From Myxococcales bacterium (GTDB lineage Bacteria > Myxococcota_A > Polyangia > Polyangiales > Houyiibacteriaceae): a stretch of 34,548 nucleotides of DNA. The stretch is from positions 1-34,548 of the forward strand of contig JAGQJE010000146.1 in NCBI GenBank assembly GCA_020430775.1, given 5' to 3'. Position numbers and translations under genes: made by a program. The notes below the pieces were generated by a model. That model was not told where the DNA came from. It saw nothing but the letters and a program-made list of their open reading frames with translations, and searched no databases. This document shows, piece by piece, positions 16,072 through 25,929 of this stretch (within the stretch, counting starts at the first letter, position 1; the number at the start of each line of letters is the position of its first letter).

Positions 16072-17163
16072 TCAGCTCGGCTTCTGAGATGCGTCGCGCG
16101 AGCGTAGCGCCTCGACGACGCGCCGCACGTCCTGCGCATGTTCCCGATGCACCACCAGCAGCGCGTCGGCGGTGTCTACGACCACGAGATCGTCGACTCC
16201 GACGAGCGCGACGGTCTTGCCCGGCGGCGCCTTCACGTACGAGCGCCGCGCGTCGACGAGCACAGCGCCGTCCGGCGCGACGTTGCCCTCGCCGTCTTGC
16301 GCCGCGAGCTCCCACGCCGTGGTCCAGCTCCCGAGATCGGACCAGCCGAACGACGCGGGCACCACCGCGACGTTGGCCGCCTTCTCCATCACGCCGTGGT
16401 CGATGCTGATCGCGGGCAGCTCGGCGTAGCCCTGCTCGACCGCTTCGCGCTCGCCGCCGCGCGCGGCCGCCGCGTCGAACGCGTCGAGCGACGCCCCGAG
16501 GCCCGGCAGGTGCGTCGCGATGGCGTCGAGGATGACGCTCGCGCGGAAGACGAAGATGCCGCTGTTCCAAAGGAAGTGCCCCGACGCGAGGAAGCGCTCG
16601 GCCCGCTGCCGGTTCGGCTTCTCGACGAAGCGCCGCGCGTCGTGCACGTCGTCGGCGAGCTCTTCGCCGACCTCGATGTACCCGTAGCCCGTCTCGGGTC
16701 GGGTCGGCCGGACGCCGACCGCGACGAGGTCGCCCTCGCTCGCCGCGTACAACCCTCGCGCGAGCGCGCGGTGGAACGCCGCGGCGTCGGCGATGTAGTG
16801 GTCCGACGGCAGCACGACGAGGACCCCGTCCGGGTCTCTCCGGCGCACGTGGCTCGCCGCCCACCCGACGCAGGGCGCCGTGTTCCGTCCCACCGGCTCG
16901 GCGAGGATGTTCTCGCGCGGGACGTCGGGCAGCTCCGCGGCGACGGCGTCGGCCAGCAGGCTCGAGGTCACGACGAGTGTCCGCTCGGCGTCGATGAGCG
17001 CCGAGACGCGGTCGACGGTCGCGCGCAGCAGCGAGGCCTCGCTCGGCCCGAGCGCCAGGAGCTGCTTCGGTCGCGCCGGGCGGGACAGCGGCCAAAACCG
17101 CGTCCCCGATCCGCCCGCCATGATCACCGCGTACGCGTGTGGCATCGATTCGTAGCTCGTCAC
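16072..17163 (-). CDS. manC: Mannose-1-phosphate guanylyltransferase
   Basis: Makes GDP-mannose from mannose 1-phosphate and GTP for envelope polysaccharides or glycoconjugates. The protein is 363 aa, so it is the short form without the fused phosphomannose isomerase domain. The nucleotidyltransferase signature MAGGSGTRFWPLSR lies at about 15-28, followed by the catalytic RPKQLL. AEPVGRNTAPC, LPSDHYI and GYGYIE contact the nucleotide and metal, and FVEKPN and WNSGIFVFR the sugar. I chose GTG 17163 because AAGGGA lies six bases upstream; ATG 17145 is the alternative. It forms a two-gene unit with manB. Confidence 0.94.
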   Translation of the reverse strand: MTSYESMPHAYAVIMAGGSGTRFWPLSRPARPKQLLALGPSEASLLRATVDRVSALIDAERTLVVTSSLLADAVAAELPDVPRENILAEPVGRNTAPCVGWAASHVRRRDPDGVLVVLPSDHYIADAAAFHRALARGLYAASEGDLVAVGVRPTRPETGYGYIEVGEELADDVHDARRFVEKPNRQRAERFLASGHFLWNSGIFVFRASVILDAIATHLPGLGASLDAFDAAAARGGEREAVEQGYAELPAISIDHGVMEKAANVAVVPASFGWSDLGSWTTAWELAAQDGEGNVAPDGAVLVDARRSYVKAPPGKTVALVGVDDLVVVDTADALLVVHREHAQDVRRVVEALRSRDASQKPS

Positions 17164-17170
17164 AGCTCGT

Positions 17171-17182
17171 CCCTTCGAAGGG
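17171..17182 (-). other. Palindrome over the manC ribosome binding site
   Basis: CCCTTCGAAGGG is a perfect 12-base palindrome whose minus-strand copy contains the AAGGG used as the manC ribosome binding site. Folded, it gives a four-base stem with a UCGA loop. A second inverted repeat, AGTCC-GGC-GGACT, lies at 17188-17200. The leader could therefore hide the ribosome binding site or bind a dimeric regulator. The structure is short and the effect is speculative. Confidence 0.35.
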
Positions 17183-17278
17183 CCTGTAGTCCGGCGGACT
17201 CTACCAGCCTACCGGGGGCGGTGGTGCCCGGCTCGTGTCGTTTTCCCGGCGCCGCGGCCGAGCACGGAGCCAAGCCGC

Positions 17279-18214
17279 TCAACGCGCCGCCGAGGGCCCG
17301 AAGGTCGCGGCTTCGTGGAAGCGGAGGGTGCCGGTCGAGGCGTCGAGGGTCGCCGAGGCCCCGAGTGGGAGCTCGACGGGGCTCTCGATGTGCCCCGCGG
17401 GGATGCCGGAGGCGACGGGCACGCCGAGCGGGCCGAGCCGCTCGCGCAGGACCGCCTCGATGGCCGGCGCCGGCGGCCCCGCCGGCTCGCCGCTGCGCTG
17501 GTTGAACATGCCAAGCGCCACGCCTCTGACGCGATCGAGCCACCCGGCCTGCAGGAGGGTCGTGAGCATCCGGTCGATGCGGTACGCGGGCTCGCCGATG
17601 TCCTCGAGGAAGAGCAGGGCGCCGTCGAGGGGCGGCGCGTACGGGGTGCCGGCGAGGGCGGCGAGCACGGAGAGGTTGCCGCCGAGCAGCGTCCCGCGGG
17701 CGGTGCCCGGCGCCAGGGTGCGCAGCCCCTCGATCGCCGGCGGGACCGCGCCCTCGAGGACCGCTACCCAGCGCTCGAACGCCGCGTCCGTCGTCCGCCC
17801 GAGCGCGCCGACCATGGCGCCGTGCACGCTCCGCACCCCGGCCCGGGCCCACAGCGCGTGCAGCGCGGTCAGGTCGCTGAAGCCGACCAGCGCCTTGCCC
17901 GCGTCGCGCACGCGCTCGGCGTCTACCGTGTCGAGCAGCCGCGTGGCACCGTAGCCGCCACGCACGGCGACGATCCCGCGCACGCTCGGGTCGTCGAGGG
18001 CGGCGAGGAGCTCTTCCCGTCGACGCTCGTCATCTCCGGCGAGGTGCCCTACAGAGGCGAAGATGTCCGGGCGCCACGTGACGTCGTATCGTTCACCAAG
18101 CCGCGCGGCGCCGCGGTCAAAGGCCTCGCGGTCGAAGGGGCTCGATGGCGCGATGAGCGCGACGTGACAGCCGGGGTAGAGCGCAGGCGGCGGTGACGAC
18201 GACGGGACATGCAT
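17279..18214 (-). CDS. LD-carboxypeptidase, S66 family
   Basis: Expected to cut the terminal D-alanine from the tetrapeptide of recycled murein, as E. coli LdcA does in the cytosol. It is 311 aa, the normal length. The catalytic Ser113 is in VGFSDLTALH, with Glu204 in FLEDIGEPAYRIDRML and His275 in IPAGHIESP; these correspond to the Ser-Glu-His triad of the family. HVALIAPSSP is the N-terminal strand. There is no signal peptide. ATG 18214 follows AGGAG (complement of 18225-18229) at ten bases. The start codon overlaps that of the divergent DedA gene by two bases, so the ribosome binding site and any promoter lie inside the other gene. It may also act on microcin-like substrates (MccF branch of S66), but the neighbours do not suggest this. 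Confidence 0.92.
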   Translation of the reverse strand: MHVPSSSPPPALYPGCHVALIAPSSPFDREAFDRGAARLGERYDVTWRPDIFASVGHLAGDDERRREELLAALDDPSVRGIVAVRGGYGATRLLDTVDAERVRDAGKALVGFSDLTALHALWARAGVRSVHGAMVGALGRTTDAAFERWVAVLEGAVPPAIEGLRTLAPGTARGTLLGGNLSVLAALAGTPYAPPLDGALLFLEDIGEPAYRIDRMLTTLLQAGWLDRVRGVALGMFNQRSGEPAGPPAPAIEAVLRERLGPLGVPVASGIPAGHIESPVELPLGASATLDASTGTLRFHEAATFGPSAAR

Positions 18215-18881
18215 GGTCGATGAGCTCCTGACCTTCGTGCGTAGCGCGCCGTGGCCGCTCGCGTATGTGCTGATCGCGCTGAGCGCGTCCATCGAGTACG
18301 TCTTCCCGCCGCTCCCCGGGGACACCGTCGCGCTCTTCGCGGTCTTCCTCGCCGCTCACAAGGGCTTCAACGTGGTGTCCGTCTTCGCCACCCTGACGGC
18401 GGGCTCCATCGCCGGCGGGGTCGTCGCCTGGGAGGCAGGCCGCTACCTCCGCCGCCACGAGGCGCGGTGGCCGGCCGTCCTCAAGACCAGGCGCGCGCGG
18501 CACGCGCTCGACGCCGTGCAGGACGGCTTTGACCGACACGGCCCGGCCTGGCTCGCCGCGAATCGCTTCGTCCCGGCGCTGCGCGCGTTCTTCTTCCTCG
18601 GCGCCGGGCTCGCCGGCATGAGGCTGCGCGCCGTCGTGCTCTACGGCGGGCTGTCGGCGGCGCTCTGGAACGCGCTGATCATGCTGGCCGGCTACACCGT
18701 CGCGAGCCAGTGGGACGAGCTGCGCACCCTCGTCGAGCAGTACACGTCGATCGCGCTCGTCATCGCGGCGATCATCACGGTCGCGTTCGTCGTGCACATC
18801 GTCCTCCGGGGCCGGCGCGCGCCCGCGGTGCCGGAGACCGACGCGCCGGCCGAGCGCCCGGACGCTCAGCACGAGCGGTGA
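18213..18881 (+). CDS. DedA/VTT-family membrane protein
   Basis: A 222-aa polytopic membrane protein of the DedA (SNARE-associated, PF09335-type) family. Some members flip polyprenyl-phosphate or phospholipids. Family motifs are present: EYVFPPLPGD (28-37), whose Glu and Asp are typically essential in DedA proteins, and NRFVPALRAFFFLGAGLAGM (about 111-130) with the conserved Arg residues. About four or five hydrophobic segments are seen, plus a hydrophilic tail rich in Ala, Pro and Asp. The ATG at 18213 shares the bases CATG with the divergent LD-carboxypeptidase start and has no good ribosome binding site. A link to peptidoglycan recycling through undecaprenyl carriers would fit the neighbour but is inference. 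It converges with sdhB, seven bases away. Confidence 0.9.
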   Translation: MVDELLTFVRSAPWPLAYVLIALSASIEYVFPPLPGDTVALFAVFLAAHKGFNVVSVFATLTAGSIAGGVVAWEAGRYLRRHEARWPAVLKTRRARHALDAVQDGFDRHGPAWLAANRFVPALRAFFFLGAGLAGMRLRAVVLYGGLSAALWNALIMLAGYTVASQWDELRTLVEQYTSIALVIAAIITVAFVVHIVLRGRRAPAVPETDAPAERPDAQHER

Positions 18882-18888
18882 GCGCTCG

Positions 18889-19674
18889 CTACTTGCCGCG
18901 GACCTCGACCTCGTCCTTGGCGGTGGCCATGGCGGCGATGAGCTCGCGGTTCATCTTGCCGATCCAGTTGACGCTGATGCCCTTCGGGCAGGCCGCCTCG
19001 CACTCTTCGTGGTTCGTGCACGAGCCGAAGCCCTCCGCGTCCATCTGCGCGACCATCTTGCGGACACGGTCCTGGCGCTCCGGTTGACCGTGCGGGAGCA
19101 TCGCGAGCTGCCCGATCTTCGCCGACGTGAAGAGCACCGCCGACGCGTTCGGGCAGGCGGCCACGCACGCCCCGCAGCCGATGCACGCCGCGGCGTCCAT
19201 GGCGAGATCGGCGTCGAGCTTACCGACGGGGATCTCGTTCGCCTCCCGCGCCGCGCCCGTGTTCACCGAGACGTATCCACCGGCCTGGATGATGCGGTCG
19301 AACGCGCTGCGGTCGACGCAGAGGTCTCGAACGATCGGGAAGCCGCTCGCGCGCCACGGCTCGATCCAAAGCTCGTCGCCGTCGCTGAACTGGCGCATGT
19401 GGAGCTGGCAGGTGGTCGTCAGCCTCTGCGGACCATGCGGCCGCCCGTTGATGACCATGCCGCACGCGCCGCAGATCCCTTCGCGGCAGTCGTGGTCGAA
19501 CGCGATCGGGGTCTTACCGTCCTCGATCAAGTCTTCGTTGATGACGTCGAGCATCTCGAGGAAGGACATGTGGGTCGTGATGTCCTTCGCCTGATACGTC
19601 TCGAAGTGGCCGTTGTCGGTCGGGCCATCCTGCCGCCAGACGTGCAGGGTCAGGTTCAGTAGTTGATCGCTCAT
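18889..19674 (-). CDS. sdhB: Succinate dehydrogenase / fumarate reductase iron-sulfur subunit
   Basis: Passes electrons from the flavoprotein to the membrane quinone site. The 261-aa protein has all three cluster sites. The 2Fe-2S site uses Cys63, Cys68, Cys71 and Cys89. The 4Fe-4S site is [12 protein letters not shown] (164-175). The 3Fe-4S site is C-x5-C-x3-CP (219-230), in [12 protein letters not shown]. The sequence style, with a long [17 protein letters not shown], is that of the sdhCAB type with a single cytochrome subunit, as in Bacteroidota and deltaproteobacteria. ATG 19674 has AGAGGA just upstream. It is the last gene of sdhC-sdhA-sdhB and is separated from sdhA by 72 bases that hold a hairpin. 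Confidence 0.96.
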   Translation of the reverse strand: MSDQLLNLTLHVWRQDGPTDNGHFETYQAKDITTHMSFLEMLDVINEDLIEDGKTPIAFDHDCREGICGACGMVINGRPHGPQRLTTTCQLHMRQFSDGDELWIEPWRASGFPIVRDLCVDRSAFDRIIQAGGYVSVNTGAAREANEIPVGKLDADLAMDAAACIGCGACVAACPNASAVLFTSAKIGQLAMLPHGQPERQDRVRKMVAQMDAEGFGSCTNHEECEAACPKGISVNWIGKMNRELIAAMATAKDEVEVRGK

Positions 19675-19711
19675 GGTCCTCTGCTCTCACTTGCGGGCGG
19701 CGCGCACCAGA

Positions 19712-19742
19712 CCCGCGGTCGGGGTCCGACGCCCACCGCGGG
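19712..19742 (-). other. Hairpin between sdhA and sdhB
   Basis: CCCGCGGT (19712-19719) and ACCGCGGG (19735-19742) form a perfect eight-base stem with a 15-base loop directly after the sdhA stop. There is no U-tract. It may shield the sdhA 3' end or slow transcription ahead of sdhB, adjusting subunit amounts. That role is inferred from position only. Confidence 0.45.
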
Positions 19743-19746
19743 CGGA

Positions 19747-21678
<1,932 letters not shown>

Positions 21679-21693
21679 GGCGGTCTCTTCGGC

Positions 21694-22338
21694 CTAGAGG
21701 TGGACGACGCCGGTCAGCACGGCGATCGGAAAGGAGATGTTGCCCCCGGCGACGACGATGGTGATGAGCAGCGCGAGCCAGTGCCGCGCCTGGTTGTACT
21801 TCGGGTGGTTGGCGCCGAGGCTCTGGAACGCGCTGAACACCCCGTGAAAGAGGTGAAAACCGAGCGCGAGGTTCGCCACGATGTAGATGGCCGCGACGGC
21901 CGGGTGGCTGAAGGCGTGCACCACGTTCGCGAACACATTGCCGCTCTCGGGGACGAACGTGAACTGGAACAGGTGGTACACGACGAAGAGCAGGATGATC
22001 GGACCGCTCCAGTACATCGTGCGCGCCGCGTAGGTCGTGGCGATGTCCTTGCGCATCTTGTAGGGGACGGGCCGCGCCCGCTGGTTGCGCTGCCAGAGCA
22101 TGAAGGCCGACACGATGTGCAGCGTGACCGCGATGAGGAGCAGCACACGCGTGCCCCAGAGCAGCACCGGCATGTGGTGGAGCTTGTCGGCGTAGCCGTT
22201 CATCGACGCTTCACCGACGTAGAGGTTGAGGTTGCCGAGGAAGTGACCGATGACGAAGCCGACGAGGATCGCCCCGGACAGCGCCATCACGACCTTCTTG
22301 CCGATGGCCGTGTCGGTGAGCGTCAAAGCGCGTTGCAT
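21694..22338 (-). CDS. sdhC: Succinate dehydrogenase cytochrome b subunit
   Basis: Membrane anchor that carries heme and reduces or oxidises quinone. The 214-aa protein has five hydrophobic helices (about 14-34, 60-82, 108-127, 146-170, 186-208). Candidate axial heme histidines in helices are His32, His74, His122, His162 and His165, enough for the di-heme type. This single-subunit form replaces separate SdhC and SdhD, and no sdhD is seen. ATG 22338 has a strong AGGAGG eight bases upstream. It is the first gene of the operon and sits behind the promoter at 22395-22423. Confidence 0.94.
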   Translation of the reverse strand: MQRALTLTDTAIGKKVVMALSGAILVGFVIGHFLGNLNLYVGEASMNGYADKLHHMPVLLWGTRVLLLIAVTLHIVSAFMLWQRNQRARPVPYKMRKDIATTYAARTMYWSGPIILLFVVYHLFQFTFVPESGNVFANVVHAFSHPAVAAIYIVANLALGFHLFHGVFSAFQSLGANHPKYNQARHWLALLITIVVAGGNISFPIAVLTGVVHL

Positions 22339-22394
22339 GCGTCGTTCCTCCTGGGGTGTGACCCGACCGCCCCGCCGCGCGCGGCGCGCTCCGT

Positions 22395-22423
22395 CTCATA
22401 CCCTCCCGGCCGAACCCTGGCAA
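22395..22423 (-). promoter_or_regulatory. Promoter of sdhCAB
   Basis: On the minus strand, TTGCCA (22418-22423, five of six to -35), an exact 17-base spacer and TATGAG (22395-22400, four of six to -10). Transcription would start near 22388, giving a leader of about 50 bases with the AGGAGG site. It starts seven bases after the kamA stop, so sdhCAB need not depend on read-through from kamA. It is the best sigma-70-type match I found in the window. Confidence 0.55.
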
Positions 22424-22429
22424 CAACGG

Positions 22430-23605
22430 TCAGGGAGGATCGACGTAGTCCACGAGCTCGCCCCGGAACGTCCGGAGCGTGGTCACGCCCGCGCGCTCCG
22501 ATACAATCGTGTCCGGTCCGAGCGGCACCTTGCCGCGGCCACCGGGCGTGTCGACGATGAGCTTCGGGAGCGCGATCCCGCTCAGCCGGCCTTGCAGGCG
22601 CTCCATCAGCTCGATGCCTCGGCGCAGCGGCGTCCGGAGGTGGCTCGTCCCGCGCACCGGGTCCATCTGCAGTAGATAGTAGGGACGCACGCGCGCGCGT
22701 ACGAGCCCACGGAAGAGGCTCGTGAGCGTGTCGGCGTCGTCGTTGATGCCGCGCAGCAGCACGGTCTGGTTCATCACGGGCAGGCCGTGGTCGGCGAGGC
22801 GCGCGCACGCGATGAGCGACTCGGGCGTGAGCTCCTTCGGGTGGTTGAAGTGCGTCATCACCCACGCGGCCGGGTGTGCGCGGTGGATCGCGTCGCAGAC
22901 CTCGTTCGTGACGCGCTGCGGCAGCGTGACCGGCGCGCGCGTCGCGAGGCGCACGTAGTCGACGTGCGGGATCGCGGCGAGGCGCTCCAGGAGCGCGACG
23001 ATGCGACCGGTCGACATGACCATCGGATCGCCGCCGGAGACGATCACGTCGTGGACCTCGGCGTGCGCTTCGATCCAGTCGAACGCGGGCGCGAGCGCGC
23101 GCAGGCTCTGCGCGCCGCCGCCGTCCCCGACCATCCGCGAGCGCGTGCAGAAGCGGCAGTACACGGCGCAGCGGTCCGTCGCGAGCAGCAGGACGCGGTC
23201 CGGGTAGCGCTGCACGAGGCTCGGGGCGACCTCGTGAGCCTCTTCGCCGAGCGGGTCACGGAGGTCCCCGGGGACCTCGATCGCCTCCTCGGCGCGCGGG
23301 ACGCACTGCATGCGGATCGGACAGCGCGGGTCGTCCGGGTCGCAGAGTGAGGCGTAGTAGGGGGTGATCGACATCGCCAAGCCGCCGGCGATCGCCCGGC
23401 GCGCCCCCTCGCGCTCGGTCGGCGTGAGCGCGACCGCCTGCTCGAGCTGCTCGAGGGTCGTGATCGCGTGCTGCGCCTGCCACCGCCAGTCCGACCAGCG
23501 TGGGTCGCGGCGCTGCCCGCCGCGCGATCGCGGTCTGGGGGCGGCGGTCGGCGTGAAGGGTGGGGCGGCGGTCGGCGTGAAGGGTGGGGCGGCGGCTGAG
23601 GACAT
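22430..23605 (-). CDS. kamA: Lysine 2,3-aminomutase family radical SAM enzyme
   Basis: Probably converts L-lysine to L-beta-lysine. The 391-aa protein has the radical SAM cluster motif CAVYCRFC (Cys146, 150, 153). The PLP lysine is Lys359 in DTPGGRGK, and the acidic residues that hold the lysine side chain in clostridial KamA are both kept (Asp315 in LQMDPVRG, Asp352 in IVDTPGG). ITPYYASLCDPDDP is also typical. EpmB, the EF-P-modifying relative, has a different sequence at the PGGGGK site, so I favour KamA. The chain ends at YVDPP and lacks the roughly 50-residue tail that holds zinc-binding cysteines in the clostridial enzyme. ATG 23605 starts with a duplicated octapeptide; the frame is open further upstream. 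Beta-lysine may serve as a compatible solute or biosynthetic unit. No EF-P gene is nearby. Confidence 0.88.
   Translation of the reverse strand: MSSAAAPPFTPTAAPPFTPTAAPRPRSRGGQRRDPRWSDWRWQAQHAITTLEQLEQAVALTPTEREGARRAIAGGLAMSITPYYASLCDPDDPRCPIRMQCVPRAEEAIEVPGDLRDPLGEEAHEVAPSLVQRYPDRVLLLATDRCAVYCRFCTRSRMVGDGGGAQSLRALAPAFDWIEAHAEVHDVIVSGGDPMVMSTGRIVALLERLAAIPHVDYVRLATRAPVTLPQRVTNEVCDAIHRAHPAAWVMTHFNHPKELTPESLIACARLADHGLPVMNQTVLLRGINDDADTLTSLFRGLVRARVRPYYLLQMDPVRGTSHLRTPLRRGIELMERLQGRLSGIALPKLIVDTPGGRGKVPLGPDTIVSERAGVTTLRTFRGELVDYVDPP
23541..23595. repeat. 24-bp tandem repeat in the kamA 5' end
   Basis: The unit GCGGCGGTCGGCGTGAAGGG plus TGGG occurs at 23541-23564 and 23565-23588, with seven more bases after that. 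It encodes a duplicated PPFTPTAA octapeptide near the N-terminus of KamA. The repeat is in frame, so copy number could vary without breaking the gene. Alternatively the real start lies downstream of it. Confidence 0.75.
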
Positions 23606-23704
23606 CGCGTGCGGAGGGTAGCCTAGCAGCCTGTCGGGCGGCGGCTCGGTCGCCTCGCCACGGCGGCCGGTCCTCGGCGCGCGCGGCGGTGTCGTCCGCC
23701 GGCC

Positions 23705-23733
23705 TGGACACTCTGAGCAATCATTGTCATAGA
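23705..23733 (+). promoter_or_regulatory. Candidate pckA promoter
   Basis: TGGACA (23705-23710, five of six), a 17-base spacer and CATAGA (23728-23733, three of six) with a TG extended -10 (TGT before CATAGA). Transcription would start near 23740 and leave a leader of about 90 bases. It lies in the 224-base divergent gap with kamA. No clear kamA promoter was seen on the other strand. Confidence 0.4.
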
Positions 23734-23829
23734 GGGAACGGAAAGGCGGCCGTAGCCGCGTCGAGCGCAGCGCCAGAGGGCGGCGAGCGGTGTCGCCGTC
23801 GAGCCGTTGCGCCTTCGGAGAATGTACGC

Positions 23830-25593
23830 ATGGCGACCTACCAAGACCCGCGCCCGTATGACGTCGAGTACATCGAGAACCCGTCGCAGCCCGAGCTGCG
23901 GGAGCTCGCGCTGGCACACACACCCTGCGTGCTGCGCTCCTCCGTCGGGAGCGTCAACAAGGTCACGCGCAACAAGTCCCGGGTAGCGAAGTACACGTAC
24001 GTGCTCGACACCGAGGACCGGTGGAGCCACCAGATCATCGACCCCGAGAAGGGCCGCGCGCTGATCGAGCGCCAGAGGCAGTACATCGCGGACGCGGGCA
24101 AGCTCATCGCGATCGACGGGTACATCGGGCTTGGGCCCCGCGCGCTCGGCGCGACGTGGCTCTACACGCCCGAAGGCGCGAACATCGCGGGCATGCAGCA
24201 GATCCTCGCCTTCCCGCGCGAGGCGGTCGAGGGCGAGGCGGCGCGCAAGCAGCCCTTCAAGCCGACCTTCCGGCTCGTCTACACGCCCGATCTGCGCCTC
24301 GAGGACATGCCCGGCCGCCAGGCGATCCTCGTCGACATGGAGGACTGGACTACCTACGTCATCGGCGCGGACTACTTCGGCGAGTCGAAGAAGGGCGTGC
24401 TCCGCATGCTCAACCATTACATCTATCAGCAGGGCGGCCTCGTCCTGCACGCCGGCGCGAAGGCCGTGACCCGCAAGCGCGGTGACCGCGTGACGATGAC
24501 CGTGATGGGCCTGTCGGGTACGGGCAAGACCACCACGACCTTCTCGAAGCAGGGCGACCTCACCGAGCCGATCCAGGACGACATGGTCGCGCTTTGGCCG
24601 AACGGTGAGATGTCCATCACCGAGAACGGCTGCTTCGCGAAGATCGACGGCCTGTCCGAGGAGACCGAGCCGGTCATCTACCGCGGCACGGTCAGCTCCG
24701 AGGCGTGGGTCGAGAACGCTTTCGTCGAGGCGGACGGCACCTTCGACTTCAGCAAGGGTGTGCTCAGCGTCGACGACGTCAAGCGCCTGCGCGACATCCT
24801 CATCGCCACCGGCTCGAAGGCGGCGAACGTCGACCAGTACATCGCGGGCGAGGTCCGCGCGGCCGACATCGTCGACGCGCGCGGCGTCCCCGCCGACGGC
24901 TGGGACTTCGTCGTGTGGACCCAGAACGGGCGGTCGATCGTCCCCATGTCGGAGATCCCCGGCGCGGCGGACCTACACGACATCCCGCCTGTGCAGACCA
25001 TGGGCATCCTGAACCGCGACGAGGGCCCCGATGCGGCCACGCCCGGCATCGTGCGCTTCGCGAGCCCGCAGCAGGCGGCCGGATACTTCATGCTCGGCGA
25101 GACCTCGAAGACGAGCGCCGCCGGCAAAGAGCGCGGACGCACGCGCTCGCCCTTCACGCAGCCCTTCTTCCCCGCGAAGCACGGCCTTCAGGCACAACGC
25201 TTCGCCGAGATCGCCGCGACCATGCCGCACGTCGGCATGTGGCTGATGAACACCGGCTACGTGGGCGGCGACGCCAACGACGTGAAGGCAGGCAAGGCCC
25301 TCAAGGTGAAGATCCGCCACTCGAGCGCGATGCTCGAGGCGCTCCTCAGCGAGTCCGTGCAGTGGAAGGTCGACACCGACTTCGGCTACGAGATCGTCGA
25401 CGTCGACGCGCCCGCGAACGCCGACCTGGTCGCCAAGGTGCCCGCCGAGCTGCTCGAGCCTCGCCGGTTCTTCGACAAAGAAGGCCGCACGGACGAGTAT
25501 CGGGCATGGGTGGACGCCATGCACGCGCAGCGGCGCAAGTTCCTCGAGAGCTTCTCGGTCGACGCCGACATCATCGCGGCCGTCTGCGGCTGA
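23830..25593 (+). CDS. pckA: Phosphoenolpyruvate carboxykinase, ATP type
   Basis: Converts oxaloacetate and ATP to phosphoenolpyruvate at the entry to gluconeogenesis. The protein is 587 aa, longer than the usual 530-540 of the family. The PEPCK signature DYFGESKKG (181-189) and the P-loop GLSGTGKTTTT (227-237) are present, followed by the metal-site DD (250-251). ENGCFAKIDGLSEETEP matches the adenine-nucleotide (PckA) family rather than the GTP family. ATG 23830 follows GGAG at nine bases. The extra length is distributed and I see no additional domain. It works with succinate dehydrogenase in carbon flow, but lies divergent from kamA. A hairpin 14 bases after the stop may end the transcript. 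Confidence 0.92.
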   Translation: MATYQDPRPYDVEYIENPSQPELRELALAHTPCVLRSSVGSVNKVTRNKSRVAKYTYVLDTEDRWSHQIIDPEKGRALIERQRQYIADAGKLIAIDGYIGLGPRALGATWLYTPEGANIAGMQQILAFPREAVEGEAARKQPFKPTFRLVYTPDLRLEDMPGRQAILVDMEDWTTYVIGADYFGESKKGVLRMLNHYIYQQGGLVLHAGAKAVTRKRGDRVTMTVMGLSGTGKTTTTFSKQGDLTEPIQDDMVALWPNGEMSITENGCFAKIDGLSEETEPVIYRGTVSSEAWVENAFVEADGTFDFSKGVLSVDDVKRLRDILIATGSKAANVDQYIAGEVRAADIVDARGVPADGWDFVVWTQNGRSIVPMSEIPGAADLHDIPPVQTMGILNRDEGPDAATPGIVRFASPQQAAGYFMLGETSKTSAAGKERGRTRSPFTQPFFPAKHGLQAQRFAEIAATMPHVGMWLMNTGYVGGDANDVKAGKALKVKIRHSSAMLEALLSESVQWKVDTDFGYEIVDVDAPANADLVAKVPAELLEPRRFFDKEGRTDEYRAWVDAMHAQRRKFLESFSVDADIIAAVCG

Positions 25594-25606
25594 TCGGCGC
25601 GCGTCG

Positions 25607-25633
25607 GCACCCCACGGCCACAGGGTGGGGTGC
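25607..25633 (+). terminator. Hairpin after pckA, possible terminator
   Basis: GCACCCCAC (25607-25615) and GTGGGGTGC (25625-25633) form a perfect nine-base stem with a nine-base loop. It begins 14 bases after the pckA stop. No U-tract follows, so it may protect the 3' end or need another factor for termination. Confidence 0.5.
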
Positions 25634-25929
25634 ACACGCTACACTCGGCCTCGCGACTGACACCCAGCGTCACTCGTGTGGGCCGCGAACCACGCTGATC
25701 CCGCGTGCTCGCGGAGCGCGCATCGGCTGTGCACGGAACGTCCAATGTGTGCACCAATTGACCGCTAACGCCCTGGAAACGTTACGCGTATCAGGAATGC
25801 ACTCCGATTTCGTTGCTGCAATGCGCGGCACGGAGTCGAAAGCTCGCGCTCGTCCGCGATGAGGAAATTACAGCGCAATTCGCGCTAGTTTTATCGGTAC
25901 GAAGATTGCTAGACAGTGGAGGTAGAACG
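25634..25929. promoter_or_regulatory. AT-richer non-coding stretch upstream of the esterase gene
   Basis: Between the pckA hairpin and the esterase start I find no credible gene. GTGCAC occurs three times (around 25630, 25730 and 25749). TTGACC (25758-25763) is a good -35 match without a convincing -10 at normal spacing. TACGCGTA (25783-25790) is a palindrome. AGCGC-AATTC-GCGCT (25872-25886) is a 15-base inverted repeat about 40 bases before the start codon, shaped like an operator. The last 130 bases are visibly richer in A and T than the rest of the window, as expected for a regulated promoter. Confidence 0.4.

Noticed and set aside
22430-23605. EpmB (EF-P lysine modification) for the aminomutase
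   Set aside because: The PLP and lysine-binding sites (DTPGGRGK with Asp315 and Asp352) match KamA rather than EpmB, and no efp or epmA is adjacent.
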